From Desulfomicrobium escambiense DSM 10707 (GTDB taxonomy: Bacteria > Desulfobacterota > Desulfovibrionia > Desulfovibrionales > Desulfomicrobiaceae): DNA of 64,000 nt. The notes beneath the pieces were generated by a model that saw nothing but the letters and a program-made list of their open reading frames with translations, was not told where the DNA came from and searched no databases. Both the position numbers and the translations under genes were made by a program. Of the stretch, positions 1-9,100 are shown one piece after another. Within the stretch, counting starts at the first letter, position 1. Each line of letters opens with the position of its first letter. The stretch spans positions 1-64,000 of the forward strand of contig NZ_AUAR01000003.1 of assembly GCF_000428825.1 (NCBI RefSeq). The letters run 5' to 3'.

Positions 1-27
1 AGAAGTGGCCCCGGAAATTTGCACAAG
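1..27. repeat. IS left terminal inverted repeat (partial)
   Basis: Starts AGAAGTGGC and pairs with the reverse complement of 1254-1280 at 18 of 27 positions. The outermost three bases are probably missing from the window. Confidence 0.75.
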
Positions 28-89
28 CCTTTAGGTGGAAACTTTGCTAGCCCGGACACCTTCAAACGGAATTGATCAGGGAGCAGAGA

Positions 90-392
90 ATGACCAAGCG
101 AACGAGACGGAAGCACTCAGCAGAATTCAAGGCCAAGGTAGCGTTAGCGGCGATGGCCGGGGACAAGACACTTGCCGAGTTGGCGCAACGTTTTGAGGTG
201 CATCCGAATCAGATTACCGAATGGAAGCGGCAACTCAGCGAGCGGGCCGCCGCCGTCTTCGGCAAATCGGCTGAGAGTGAACCGGCGGTAGACTTGAAGA
301 TCCTGCATGCCAAGATCGGTCAACTGACACTGGAGAACGATTTTTTAGAAAGCGCACTCAGCAAGGTGGGATTGCTGAGCGCAAAGCGATGA
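90..392 (+). CDS. IS3-family transposase OrfA
   Basis: Small DNA-binding protein (100 aa) that recognises the element ends. An N-terminal helix-turn-helix of the transposase-8 type (ARKHSAEFK-like opening, then the [19 protein letters not shown] stretch) is followed by a heptad-like leucine-rich tail expected to dimerise. The frame is open from a TTG at 72, but the ATG at 90 has GGGAG at 79-83 at good distance and is the better start. Its stop overlaps the orfB start as ATGA (389-392). The last third contains a -1 slippery heptamer, so a fused OrfAB protein is likely also made. Confidence 0.9.
   Translation: MTKRTRRKHSAEFKAKVALAAMAGDKTLAELAQRFEVHPNQITEWKRQLSERAAAVFGKSAESEPAVDLKILHAKIGQLTLENDFLESALSKVGLLSAKR
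341..347 (+). other. Putative -1 programmed frameshift heptamer
   Basis: In the orfA frame the codons read GAT TTT TTA, giving T TTT TTA, a canonical X XXY YYZ slippery site. orfB lies in the -1 frame, and that frame is open without a stop from 341 through the orfB ATG at 389. Slippage here would give the OrfAB fusion that is the active transposase in IS3 elements. Frameshifting itself is inferred. Confidence 0.6.
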
Positions 393-1219
393 TCGACCGC
401 GAGCACGAGGTTTCAATCAAGCGGCAGGCCGAACTGGTCGGGATAAGTCGCGGTACCGTGTATTATCAGCCTCGGCCGGTGAGCGCCGCCGACTTGGCGC
501 TTATGCGCCGCATTGACGAGCTGCATCTTGAGCATCCGTTTATGGGTGCCCGGATGCTTCGGGATCAACTTAATCGCTCAGGCGCCGCTGTTGGGCGTAA
601 GCATGTCGGCTCGTTGATGGCACGCATGGGGATTGCTGCGCTGTACCGGAAGCCCGGCACCAGCAAGAAGCATCCTGGGCACAAGATATATCCCTATTTG
701 CTACGAGGGTTGCTCATTGAAAGAAGCAATCAGGTGTGGGCTCTGGATACGACCTACATCCCGATGGCCAAGGGTTTCGTGTATCTGACCTCGGTCGTGG
801 ATTGGGTCAGCCGAAAGGTCTTGGCGTCAAAGATAGCGATCACCCTGGAGGCTTGCCATGCGGTCGATGTGCTTCAGGAAGCCTTTCGCCGCTATGGCGC
901 TCCGGAAATCGTGAACACGGATCAAGGCAGTCAGTTTACGGCGATCGAGTTTGTAACGGCTGTCAAGGACATGGGCTGCAAGCTGAGTATGGATGGCCGA
1001 GGAGCCTGGCGTGACAACGTTTTCGTTGAGCGCCTTTGGAAGTCGGTGAAGTACGAACGGGCATATCTGCACGCCTACGACACGGTGAGCGATGCCCGGA
1101 AGTCGATCATGGAATACATGGATTGGTACAATCAAAAGCGGCCGCATTCACGGTTGGGCAAGAAAACGCCTGACGAGACTTACGCCGAACGAATGTCGCC
1201 AGTGAGAATGGCAGTGTAA
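389..1219 (+). CDS. IS3-family transposase OrfB (DDE integrase core)
   Basis: Catalyses cutting and joining of the element ends. The protein (276 aa) has an N-terminal HTH_21 region (about residues 35-90) and an rve integrase core with the catalytic triad visible as D120 (in WALDTTY), D178 (in NTDQGSQF) and E214 (in FVERLWK), a DD-35-E spacing typical of IS3. The C-terminal [15 protein letters not shown] motif is also family-typical. It is full length with no visible disruption. It overlaps orfA by 4 bases and is probably expressed both alone and as a frameshift fusion. Confidence 0.95.
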   Translation: MIDREHEVSIKRQAELVGISRGTVYYQPRPVSAADLALMRRIDELHLEHPFMGARMLRDQLNRSGAAVGRKHVGSLMARMGIAALYRKPGTSKKHPGHKIYPYLLRGLLIERSNQVWALDTTYIPMAKGFVYLTSVVDWVSRKVLASKIAITLEACHAVDVLQEAFRRYGAPEIVNTDQGSQFTAIEFVTAVKDMGCKLSMDGRGAWRDNVFVERLWKSVKYERAYLHAYDTVSDARKSIMEYMDWYNQKRPHSRLGKKTPDETYAERMSPVRMAV

Positions 1220-1253
1220 GAAGAGCGGAGATTCCACTTAAGAAACGGGCAAA

Positions 1254-1280
1254 CGTGTTCAAACGAACTGAGCCACTTCT
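1254..1280. repeat. IS right terminal inverted repeat
   Basis: Reverse complement matches positions 1-27 at 18 of 27 places. It supplies the first codons of the downstream cysC-like reading frame, whose GTG start at 1255 lies inside this repeat. Confidence 0.8.
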
Positions 1281-1893
1281 TCATGTTGTTTCTTATCGGG
1301 GCTCAGTTCGACGTGAGAATAGAGAAAAGCTTCTCGGGCAGACCAGCATGGTGCTGTGGTTCACAGGCCTATCTGGTTCGGGCAAATCCACCATAGCCCA
1401 TGCTGTGGAAGAGAGATTGCACGCCATGAGCAAACTGACCTACGTTTTTGATGGAGACAACGTGCGACAAGGATTGTGCAGAGACTTAAACTTTTCTCCA
1501 AAGGACCGAACCGAAAATTTACGACGAATTTCTGAGATGATCAGACTTTTCCTGGATGCAGGCATTATCTGTCTGGCTGCATTCATTTCCCCCTTAAAAG
1601 CGGATCGGAAAAAGGCAAGAGACATGATAAACTGCGGGCGATTCTTTGAAATTTACGTCGATTGTCCGTTAGAAGTATGTGAACAACGTGATGTTAAAGG
1701 CCTATACAAGCTTGCTCGCTCTGGAAAAATCAAAAATTATACGGGTATATCATCGCCGTATGAAGTACCCGATCATCCAGACTTAATTCTTAACACGAAT
1801 ATCTATTCGCTTAATGAATGCGTGACCAAAGTTATGGATAGTTTTTTTACCCAGGAAATATTCGAAAAAAAATTGCGACAGATAATCGCATAA
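1255..1893 (+). CDS. cysC: Adenylylsulfate (APS) kinase, 5' end rewritten by IS insertion
   Basis: Phosphorylates adenosine 5'-phosphosulfate to PAPS, the sulfate donor of sulfotransferases. Walker A is GLSGSGKST at residues 38-46; the FDGDNVRQGL and DRTENLRRI segments and the VDCPLEVCEQRD and KGLYKLARSG stretches are typical of CysC. The first nine codons and part of the tenth come from the IS right end, so the native start was lost; in-frame candidates are the GTG at 1255 inside the IS repeat or the ATG at 1348, which would begin only seven residues before Walker A. The catalytic core is intact. A sulfate reducer does not need PAPS for respiration, so the role is probably glycan sulfation together with the sulfotransferase gene at 5179. 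Confidence 0.88.
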   Translation: MFKRTEPLLHVVSYRGSVRRENREKLLGQTSMVLWFTGLSGSGKSTIAHAVEERLHAMSKLTYVFDGDNVRQGLCRDLNFSPKDRTENLRRISEMIRLFLDAGIICLAAFISPLKADRKKARDMINCGRFFEIYVDCPLEVCEQRDVKGLYKLARSGKIKNYTGISSPYEVPDHPDLILNTNIYSLNECVTKVMDSFFTQEIFEKKLRQIIA

Positions 1894-1937
1894 TCACATA
1901 ACACACTGTTTTTGCGATAGAATAGGAATAACTTGCA

Positions 1938-2912
1938 ATGCGAATCTTGGTCACAGGCGGAGCCGGGTACATCGGGAGCCATACCTGCAAGGCACTGACT
2001 CATCAGGGGCATACCGTGATCGTCTATGACAACCTGTCCACTGGGCACAGGGAATTGGTCCGCTGGGGAGATTTTGTATTCGGCGACATCCTTGACACGC
2101 AACGTCTCCGCGCCTGCATCAGACAGTATCGAATCGAAGGCATCATCCACTTTGCTGCCAGCGCGTACGTTGGAGAGTCGGTGGTTGAGCCGGGCAAGTA
2201 CTTTCGCAACAATGTTTGCGGAACACTCAGCATCCTTGATGCAATGCGGGACGAAGGCGTGCCATACATTGTGGTTTCGGGAACCTGTGCGGTCTACGGT
2301 TCACCGGACAATATGCCCATCATTGAAGACACTCCTGCCAATCCTATCAACCCTTACGGGGCAAGCAAACTGTTCATGGAAAGAATGCTTGCTGATTTCG
2401 AAAATGCACATGGCATCAGATGGATATCGCTGCGCTACTTCAACGCTGCAGGTTGTGATCCGGACGGGGAAACCGGGGAATGGCACGAACCGGAAACCCA
2501 CCTGATTCCACGAGCGCTGATGGCGGCAATCGGTAAAATACCTGCACTGGAAATTTTTGGCGGTGACTATCCGACTCCTGATGGAACTTGTGTTCGGGAC
2601 TATGTTCATGTGTCGGATTTGGCGGATGCACACTTACGGAGTATTGATTTCCTAAGCAAGGGTAAAAAGAGTCACATAATCAACCTCGGTGCCGAAAAAG
2701 GAACCTCTATCTACGAAGTAATATCTACCGTAAAAGAAGTGACTGGCGTATCAGTCCCTTACATCATATCTCCCAAAAGAACAGGAGATCCGCCTATACT
2801 TCAAGCAGACTCGACAAAAGCGAAAATAATTCTCGAGTGGAAACCGAAATACTCAAATTTAAACTTTAATATTAATTCATCTTTCTTGTGGATTAATAAA
2901 TACAATAAATAA
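1938..2912 (+). CDS. galE: UDP-glucose 4-epimerase
   Basis: Interconverts UDP-glucose and UDP-galactose (or the N-acetyl forms) to supply sugars for the glycan made by this cluster. A short-chain dehydrogenase fold with the NAD motif GGAGYIG at residues 7-13, catalytic Tyr140 and Lys144 in YGASK, and a Thr at 116 in SGTCAVYG where Ser or Thr is expected. Length (324 aa) is normal for GalE. The last third of the gene becomes AT-rich, marking the start of the AT-rich island. It lies 44 bases after cysC on the same strand and is probably cotranscribed. Confidence 0.95.
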   Translation: MRILVTGGAGYIGSHTCKALTHQGHTVIVYDNLSTGHRELVRWGDFVFGDILDTQRLRACIRQYRIEGIIHFAASAYVGESVVEPGKYFRNNVCGTLSILDAMRDEGVPYIVVSGTCAVYGSPDNMPIIEDTPANPINPYGASKLFMERMLADFENAHGIRWISLRYFNAAGCDPDGETGEWHEPETHLIPRALMAAIGKIPALEIFGGDYPTPDGTCVRDYVHVSDLADAHLRSIDFLSKGKKSHIINLGAEKGTSIYEVISTVKEVTGVSVPYIISPKRTGDPPILQADSTKAKIILEWKPKYSNLNFNINSSFLWINKYNK

Positions 2913-2926
2913 TTACAAGAATTATT

Positions 2927-3988
2927 ATGAATAATAATGAATTTGTACACACGATAATGGATAGATTTTATGAACATATACATAATTATGAGAAGAATAA
3001 TTATGATGAATATCGCTATTCTTTTGACAAAATAGACAGATCTATTTTTTTTGATATGAATAAACATAGAAAATATTTTGACTACTTTATTAATAATCAT
3101 TCTTTTTTTTACAAAACATACAATTTACTTTCTGACTTAGAATCGAAAAATCTATTTATACAATTAATTTTATTTCGATTACTTGGACATTTACATGTCC
3201 GAATAAAAAATGAGTACAATTCGATAGTTGAATCTGCCAACAGAAATGCACTCACTAAAATATCAAAACCATCGCAATTTACAAACATTGACAAATACGG
3301 CAATCTTTTTCATTTCCCAAACATTCAATACAACGGACACAATATTAGTCTAGACTGCAGACACGTAAATATTATATCTTCTTTTTTAAAAAAACAATAT
3401 AGACTACATAGAAGCAGCATTACCGTGACACCTAATGCCGGAGACATAGTTTTAGATTGCGGCGGATGCTTCGGCGATACAGCAATAAGCTTCGCATGCG
3501 ATGTCAAAAATAATGGAAAAATTTTAGTATTCGAACCATTGCCATCATATATAAATATTATAAAACATAATATATTACAAAATAATTTTTCGAATCGAAT
3601 TAAAATATGTCCTTATGCAGTCGGCAGAAAAACACTCAATATCAACAGCACTTTTATTGAAGAAAACATTGAAATTTCACCAGGATTTTCAACTGTTGAA
3701 ATGACGGATAAAGTGCCAATTATAAGCATTGATGATTTTGTAGAAAATGAACAAATCAAAAAAATCAATTTTATAAAAATGGATATTGAAGGATCTGAAC
3801 TCGATGCACTTAAAGGAGCCCAGAAAACGATAACTCGGCACAAACCCAAACTTGCCATATCACTTTATCACAAAATCGAAGATTTTATAAAAATTCCAAT
3901 TTATATATCACAGCAACACCCAAAATACAATTTCTACATCGATCACTATACAATACATGACGAAGAAACTGTACTTTATTGCATATAA
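2927..3988 (+). CDS. FkbM-family methyltransferase
   Basis: Predicted SAM-dependent O-methyltransferase, probably acting on a sugar of the surface glycan. The SAM-binding motif is GDIVLDCGGCFGDTA at about residues 171-185, followed by the acidic VFEPLP strand. The hallmark FkbM segment KMDIEGSELDALKGA lies about 100 residues later. The N-terminal 120 residues are unrelated to the core, rich in Asn, Tyr and Phe, and could be a substrate-binding extension. Base composition is strongly AT-rich compared with the backbone, suggesting horizontal origin. The substrate cannot be read from the sequence. Confidence 0.85.
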   Translation: MNNNEFVHTIMDRFYEHIHNYEKNNYDEYRYSFDKIDRSIFFDMNKHRKYFDYFINNHSFFYKTYNLLSDLESKNLFIQLILFRLLGHLHVRIKNEYNSIVESANRNALTKISKPSQFTNIDKYGNLFHFPNIQYNGHNISLDCRHVNIISSFLKKQYRLHRSSITVTPNAGDIVLDCGGCFGDTAISFACDVKNNGKILVFEPLPSYINIIKHNILQNNFSNRIKICPYAVGRKTLNINSTFIEENIEISPGFSTVEMTDKVPIISIDDFVENEQIKKINFIKMDIEGSELDALKGAQKTITRHKPKLAISLYHKIEDFIKIPIYISQQHPKYNFYIDHYTIHDEETVLYCI

Positions 3989-4041
3989 ACAATAATATTT
4001 TTCCATAAAGAAACACGAACTAATACACAAAAGAGCAGCAC

Positions 4042-5175
4042 ATGAGTGACGCCAAATTCATATCTGAAGAAAAAATTTATCTCACTAAGCCATTTTTACC
4101 TCCATTATCAGAATTCAACCAATATCTTAATGAAGTATGGCGCAGTAGATGCCTGACAAATCAGGGAAAATATCACAATGAATTCGAAGAAGCCCTGGCA
4201 AAATTTTTAAAAGTGCCCTATGTATGTTTATTCACAAATGGTACGCTAGCTTTAATTACAGCCCTACAGGTCTTACGCATTACAGGCGAAGTAATCACAA
4301 CGCCATACAGTTTTGTCGCCACAACGCACTCATTATGGTGGAACAACATTAAACCAGTTTTTGTAGATATCGATCCTGTCTATTGCAACCTAAATCCTGA
4401 CAAAGTTGAGTCTGCCATAACCCCTCAAACAACAGCTATTCTGCCAGTACACGTCTACGGAAACCCTTGCCAAGTAGACAAACTACAAGAAATTGCAGAC
4501 ACTTATGGATTACGCCTCATATATGACGCAGCACATGCTTTTGGCGTAACGATTAATGGGCATTCACTTCTGTCCTACGGGGACTTATCAATACTCAGTT
4601 TCCACGCAACCAAAGTGTTCAACACATTTGAAGGTGGAGCCATTATATGCCACGATGCACGGACGAAAAAACGCATTGACTACCTAAAAAATTTTGGTTT
4701 TGCGGGGGAAACGTCCGTTGTCGCCCCTGGCATTAACGCCAAGATGAATGAATTCCAAGCAGCACTCGGACTTTTGCAACTCAAATATTTCGAAAATAAC
4801 AAGAATCTTCGTCTCATTATCGCCGAATCGTATCGTGAAAATCTCAAAGCAATTCCAGGAATTTCTTTTCTAGAGCCTGCAAAAAATGTAACCTGGAACA
4901 ATGCTTACTTCCCGATATTTGTTGATGCAGAACAATTTGGCCACACCCGGGACGAGCTCTATAACCATCTCAAAATGTACAATTACATTTGTAGGCGATA
5001 TTTTTATCCATTAATTTCAAACTTTAATTGCTACAAAGATCTTCAGAGCACGCAAAATTTACAAATTGCAAACATTAAATCGAGCCAAGTAATCTGCCTA
5101 CCCATTTATCCAGATTTAAATCTTATACATGTAAATAATATTTGCAAAATTATAAAATCTTACAAAGAAGACTGA
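4042..5175 (+). CDS. DegT/DnrJ/EryC1/StrS-family sugar aminotransferase
   Basis: PLP-dependent enzyme that typically converts a nucleotide-linked ketosugar into an aminosugar. FTNGTLALITAL is the PLP phosphate-binding region, YDAAHAFG holds the PLP-contacting Asp, and the Schiff-base lysine is Lys191 in HATKVFNTFEGG. At 377 aa it is full length. It sits in the AT-rich glycan operon, 3 bases before the sulfotransferase gene. No partner dehydratase or dehydrogenase is visible in the window, so the ketosugar precursor is unknown. Confidence 0.92.
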   Translation: MSDAKFISEEKIYLTKPFLPPLSEFNQYLNEVWRSRCLTNQGKYHNEFEEALAKFLKVPYVCLFTNGTLALITALQVLRITGEVITTPYSFVATTHSLWWNNIKPVFVDIDPVYCNLNPDKVESAITPQTTAILPVHVYGNPCQVDKLQEIADTYGLRLIYDAAHAFGVTINGHSLLSYGDLSILSFHATKVFNTFEGGAIICHDARTKKRIDYLKNFGFAGETSVVAPGINAKMNEFQAALGLLQLKYFENNKNLRLIIAESYRENLKAIPGISFLEPAKNVTWNNAYFPIFVDAEQFGHTRDELYNHLKMYNYICRRYFYPLISNFNCYKDLQSTQNLQIANIKSSQVICLPIYPDLNLIHVNNICKIIKSYKED

Positions 5176-5178
5176 TAA

Positions 5179-6066
5179 ATGAATCTTAATTTTCAAAAAA
5201 TTACTTTTTTTTTCCTCCTTGGCAATCCAAGATCTGGAACAAGCCTTTTGAGACTAATGCTTAACGCTAATAGCAACATCGTTGTACCTCCAGAATGCGG
5301 ATTTTACCACTGGTTGAGCAAAAAATACCAAACTCTGGACTTTAGCAATAATTCATCATTTCTCAAAAGCTACCTAGAAGATTTGAAACAATCTAAAAAA
5401 ATGGAAACATGGGATATCGACTTCAGTTATTTAATATACCTTATAAAAAAAACAAAACCCACCACATACGAACAAGTTAGCCTACTAGTATATTTAACAT
5501 ATGCAGCAAAATTTAATAAATTACCCAGAGTAATAGGAGATAAAAATAATTATTACACAAATCATATATGCGACCTAAATAAACTAAATAGCAATCCAAA
5601 ATATATATACATAGTACGAGACTGTAGAGATGTTGTATGCTCATATAGAGCGCTTAATAAAATAGAAACAAAATCTATATATAAACCTGATTTACCTTAT
5701 GACATTGAAACTGCTTGTATTTCATGGAATAAGAACAACACAAATATAATCAATTTTTTAAAAACAATACCAAAAAATCAATATCACGTTATTCGTTTCG
5801 AGGATCTTATACAACATACGGAAGAAATACTGAAAAAGGCATGCAATTTTCTTGAAACTGATTATGAAAACAAAATGATCGAATACTATATAGAAAATGC
5901 ACAAAAAAACATAGAACCTGTCGAAACTCTAGACTGGAAAAAAGAAACACTGAGCAAACCAAATATTAACAAAATAGGCACATATAAGCATGAATTAACC
6001 GCGGAACAAATTAAAGCCATTGAGAAAGCGTCTGAAAAATTAATGCAAGAATTCGATTACTTGTAA
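5179..6066 (+). CDS. PAPS-dependent sulfotransferase family protein
   Basis: Predicted to transfer sulfate from PAPS to an acceptor, here probably a sugar hydroxyl. The 5'-phosphosulfate loop is GNPRSGTSLLR starting at residue 15, and the 3'-phosphate-binding segment IVRDCRDVVCSYR lies near residues 145-157; both are hallmarks of the family. It is followed by the RFEDLIQHTEEILKKAC helix region usual for these enzymes. Length 295 aa. It shares an operon with an APS kinase, which can make its donor. Strongly AT-rich codon use. The acceptor is unknown. Confidence 0.85.
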   Translation: MNLNFQKITFFFLLGNPRSGTSLLRLMLNANSNIVVPPECGFYHWLSKKYQTLDFSNNSSFLKSYLEDLKQSKKMETWDIDFSYLIYLIKKTKPTTYEQVSLLVYLTYAAKFNKLPRVIGDKNNYYTNHICDLNKLNSNPKYIYIVRDCRDVVCSYRALNKIETKSIYKPDLPYDIETACISWNKNNTNIINFLKTIPKNQYHVIRFEDLIQHTEEILKKACNFLETDYENKMIEYYIENAQKNIEPVETLDWKKETLSKPNINKIGTYKHELTAEQIKAIEKASEKLMQEFDYL

Positions 6067-6116
6067 TCTCATTCCATTTGCCTGAAGCAATAACCCTTGA
6101 TCGCCATTTACAGCGA

Positions 6117-9100
6117 ATGAAAATGCCAGCAAAACAAACACCATTAGTTTCCGTAATAGTTCAAACGTTTCAGCATGAACTATATATCAAAGAATGCCTT
6201 GACAGCATATTAGCCCAAATCACGAATTTTACGTTCGAGATTATCATAGGAGAAGATGAATCATCTGATGGAACAAGAAAAATTTGTATAGAATATGCCA
6301 CTCAATATCCGAGTATTATAAGACTATTTTTGCGATCACGAGAAAATGTCATATATATAGATGACGTACCTACAGGAAGACATAACTTAATTGAAAATAT
6401 AAAAGCTACAAAAGGAAAATATATTGCCATATGCGAAGGAGATGACTACTGGACCGACAAAAATAAACTTCAAAAGCAAGTCAATTTTTTAGAAAAAAAC
6501 TCTAACTTTAGCAGCTGTTGCCACGAAACAATAACTTTATTTGAAAACGGGAATACAGGAAAAATATACGGACAAGATATTCACAACATTATTACAGCCG
6601 AAAATACAATCAACACATCATCCCCATTTCACACATCATCTTTTATATTTAAAAAAGAATGTCTTCCTGATGCGATACCATCATGGATATACAAAGTATT
6701 TAGTGGAGACATGGCATTATTTTCTATCATTTCAAAACGCGGCCCTATTGGCAAAATTTCAGAAATAATGAGTGTTTATAGAAAACACAGCGCAGGACTA
6801 ACAGAGTTAAAAAATCTAAAAGACAATTTTCATCAAAACAGAATTTTACTAATAAATTATTTAAACGAATATCACGATTTCAAGTATCAGCAAAAAGCAT
6901 CTGATGTGATCGCATACCACAACAGACAAATAAATCATACCAACAACGATTTTTGTTTAGACAAAACTGATCAAAAAAAATCTATATTAAATATTTTTCA
7001 TAACAATGCACATTTCGAGTTTAATAAAATTTCAACGCCACCAACAATGCTCAATCACTCTGAAATACAACTATTGTATTGGCTATCAAAAAATACGTAT
7101 AGCTCCCGTGGCGCATTGGTTGAACTTGGGTCCTGGCTTGGAGGGTCAACAATAGCATTCGCCAAGGGACTTTGTGAAAATTCAAATGTAAATTTTAAAA
7201 AATTATATAGCTATGATAATTTTATTTGGACATCATGGTACGATAGATACAATCTTGATATAAAAAAATCTGTCGGAGAGAGTTTTCTCGATGTTTTTTT
7301 AGAGAATATTAAGCAATACCGCGAAATCATTGACGTCAAACATGGCGATGTATGCAAAATTGGCTGGAACGGCACTCCCATAGAATTAATTTTCATCGAT
7401 ATCATGAAAAGCCAAGACACAGCACGATGCGTAGCATACAATTTTTTCCCTAGCTTAATACCTGAAATTTCTATTATAGTTCATCAAGATTTCAAACATT
7501 TCCATGAATTCTGGATTCACCTTATGATGTACAGGCTACGAAGCCATTTCACACCAATTATAAATTTACAAAATGCACCCACTGTAGTTTTTAAATACAT
7601 TAAATTACTAACAAATGCAGATATTGAGAATGCATGCGCGTTCAACACTTTTACTACCAAAGAAATTGATTTAGCATTTCAATATTCATTGAATATTTCC
7701 CATGGGAGCAATCAAATTTTTATTGATGAAATTAAGCAAGCTCATAATAATGCTTTAAAATTTTGCAAATGCATCACTAAAGAAAATTTACCTAAACATG
7801 CATCAAAACCAAATGAAATAATTCATATGAATGACAAATTTCTCGACATAAGTTTTTCAGCAGATTTTTGTGACCTTCATGTCATTCGCAAAGCGATTAA
7901 AGACAATCTTAACAAATCCATACCGTTATTTCACGGCACGCTACTCGACATCGGCTGCGGCCAAATGCCTTACAAAAACCATATCCTGAAGGCGAGCCCT
8001 AACATTAAGAGATACATCGGATTGGACTTTGCCCATGGCAAGTATGCAGACATCAAGCTACCCGACATAACCTGGGACGGCAAAACAATTCCTCTGGACA
8101 GCGCCAGTGTTGACTGCTGCCTTGCTACAGAAGTACTTGAGCACTGTCATCAACCAATGACTGTCCTCAAGGAAATCCGCCGCGTCCTTAAGCCAGACGG
8201 TGTATTCTTTTTCACCTCCCCTTTCATATGGCCACTACATGACACACCGCACGATCATTACCGATACACCCCATTCTCCTTGAAACTTCTTTTGAATGAA
8301 GCTGGTTTTGAAGATGTGCAAATCAATGCCATGGGAGGATGGGATGCTTCATTAGCGCAGATGATAGGACTGTGGCTAAAACGAGCCCCTATGACAGACG
8401 ACATCCGGCAACAGATGAGCCAAAAACTTTTCCCTTTTTTTAAGCAACTTGTCGAACTCGACAACCACGCTTCGCAGCAACAACATGCTGACAATACCAT
8501 TTCTCCAGGTTGGTCCGGAATAGCATACACCCCCCTCAAAACCGTCACTAATTCAACAGATATTATATCCGAACCGAGTCATCAAAAAATTTGCATCGTC
8601 AGGCATGAACATTTTGCATACTCCCAAACCTTCATCGAAGATCATATAGCATACATTTCTCAAAACACATCTGTGATTCATGGCGAATCATTTCCAATGT
8701 TCGACCAGAACAAAAAATGCATTCTCAGTCAAAAATACATTAAACCGACAACTGACTATCAATATAATGTCTCGAAGAAAATATACACAGATGCATTCCA
8801 ATATTATTTAAATGACAATAAATTTGACGTTATTCTTTCCGAATTTGGCACAGTCGCAGCTAAAATTTACAAAGCCTGTGAAAAATCAGGAATTCCTTAT
8901 GTTGTACATTTTCATGGGTATGACGCCACCGCTACACCAACGTTACAAGCTTATAAACATGAATATAGCGACATCTTTAAAAGTGCTGCCGCACTTATTG
9001 TCGTCTCCAAGGCTATGCGCGACAAACTAATATCGATAGGAGCGCCAATAAACAAAGTATTTCTCAATCCTTACGGGGTAGACGTTCAGAGAGATGATTT

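Larger units (their letters stand above)
1..1283 (+). mobile_element. IS3-family insertion sequence, left end just outside window
   Basis: Two overlapping genes, a small HTH protein (orfA) and a DDE integrase-type transposase (orfB), flanked by imperfect inverted repeats. The repeat at positions 1-27 matches the reverse complement of 1254-1280 at 18 of 27 places, starting with nine identical bases (AGAAGTGGC). IS3 elements normally end TG...CA; the right end read outwards is TTCA at 1280-1283, so the true left tip (TGA) should lie three bases before the window. This would make an element of about 1286 bp. The bases after the right end, TGT at 1284-1286, would be the 3-bp target copy, which cannot be checked because the left flank is absent. 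Confidence 0.9.

Noticed and set aside
2026-2505. 159-codon + strand frame inside galE
   Set aside because: Out-of-frame reading of galE, whose NAD and catalytic motifs are in the other frame.
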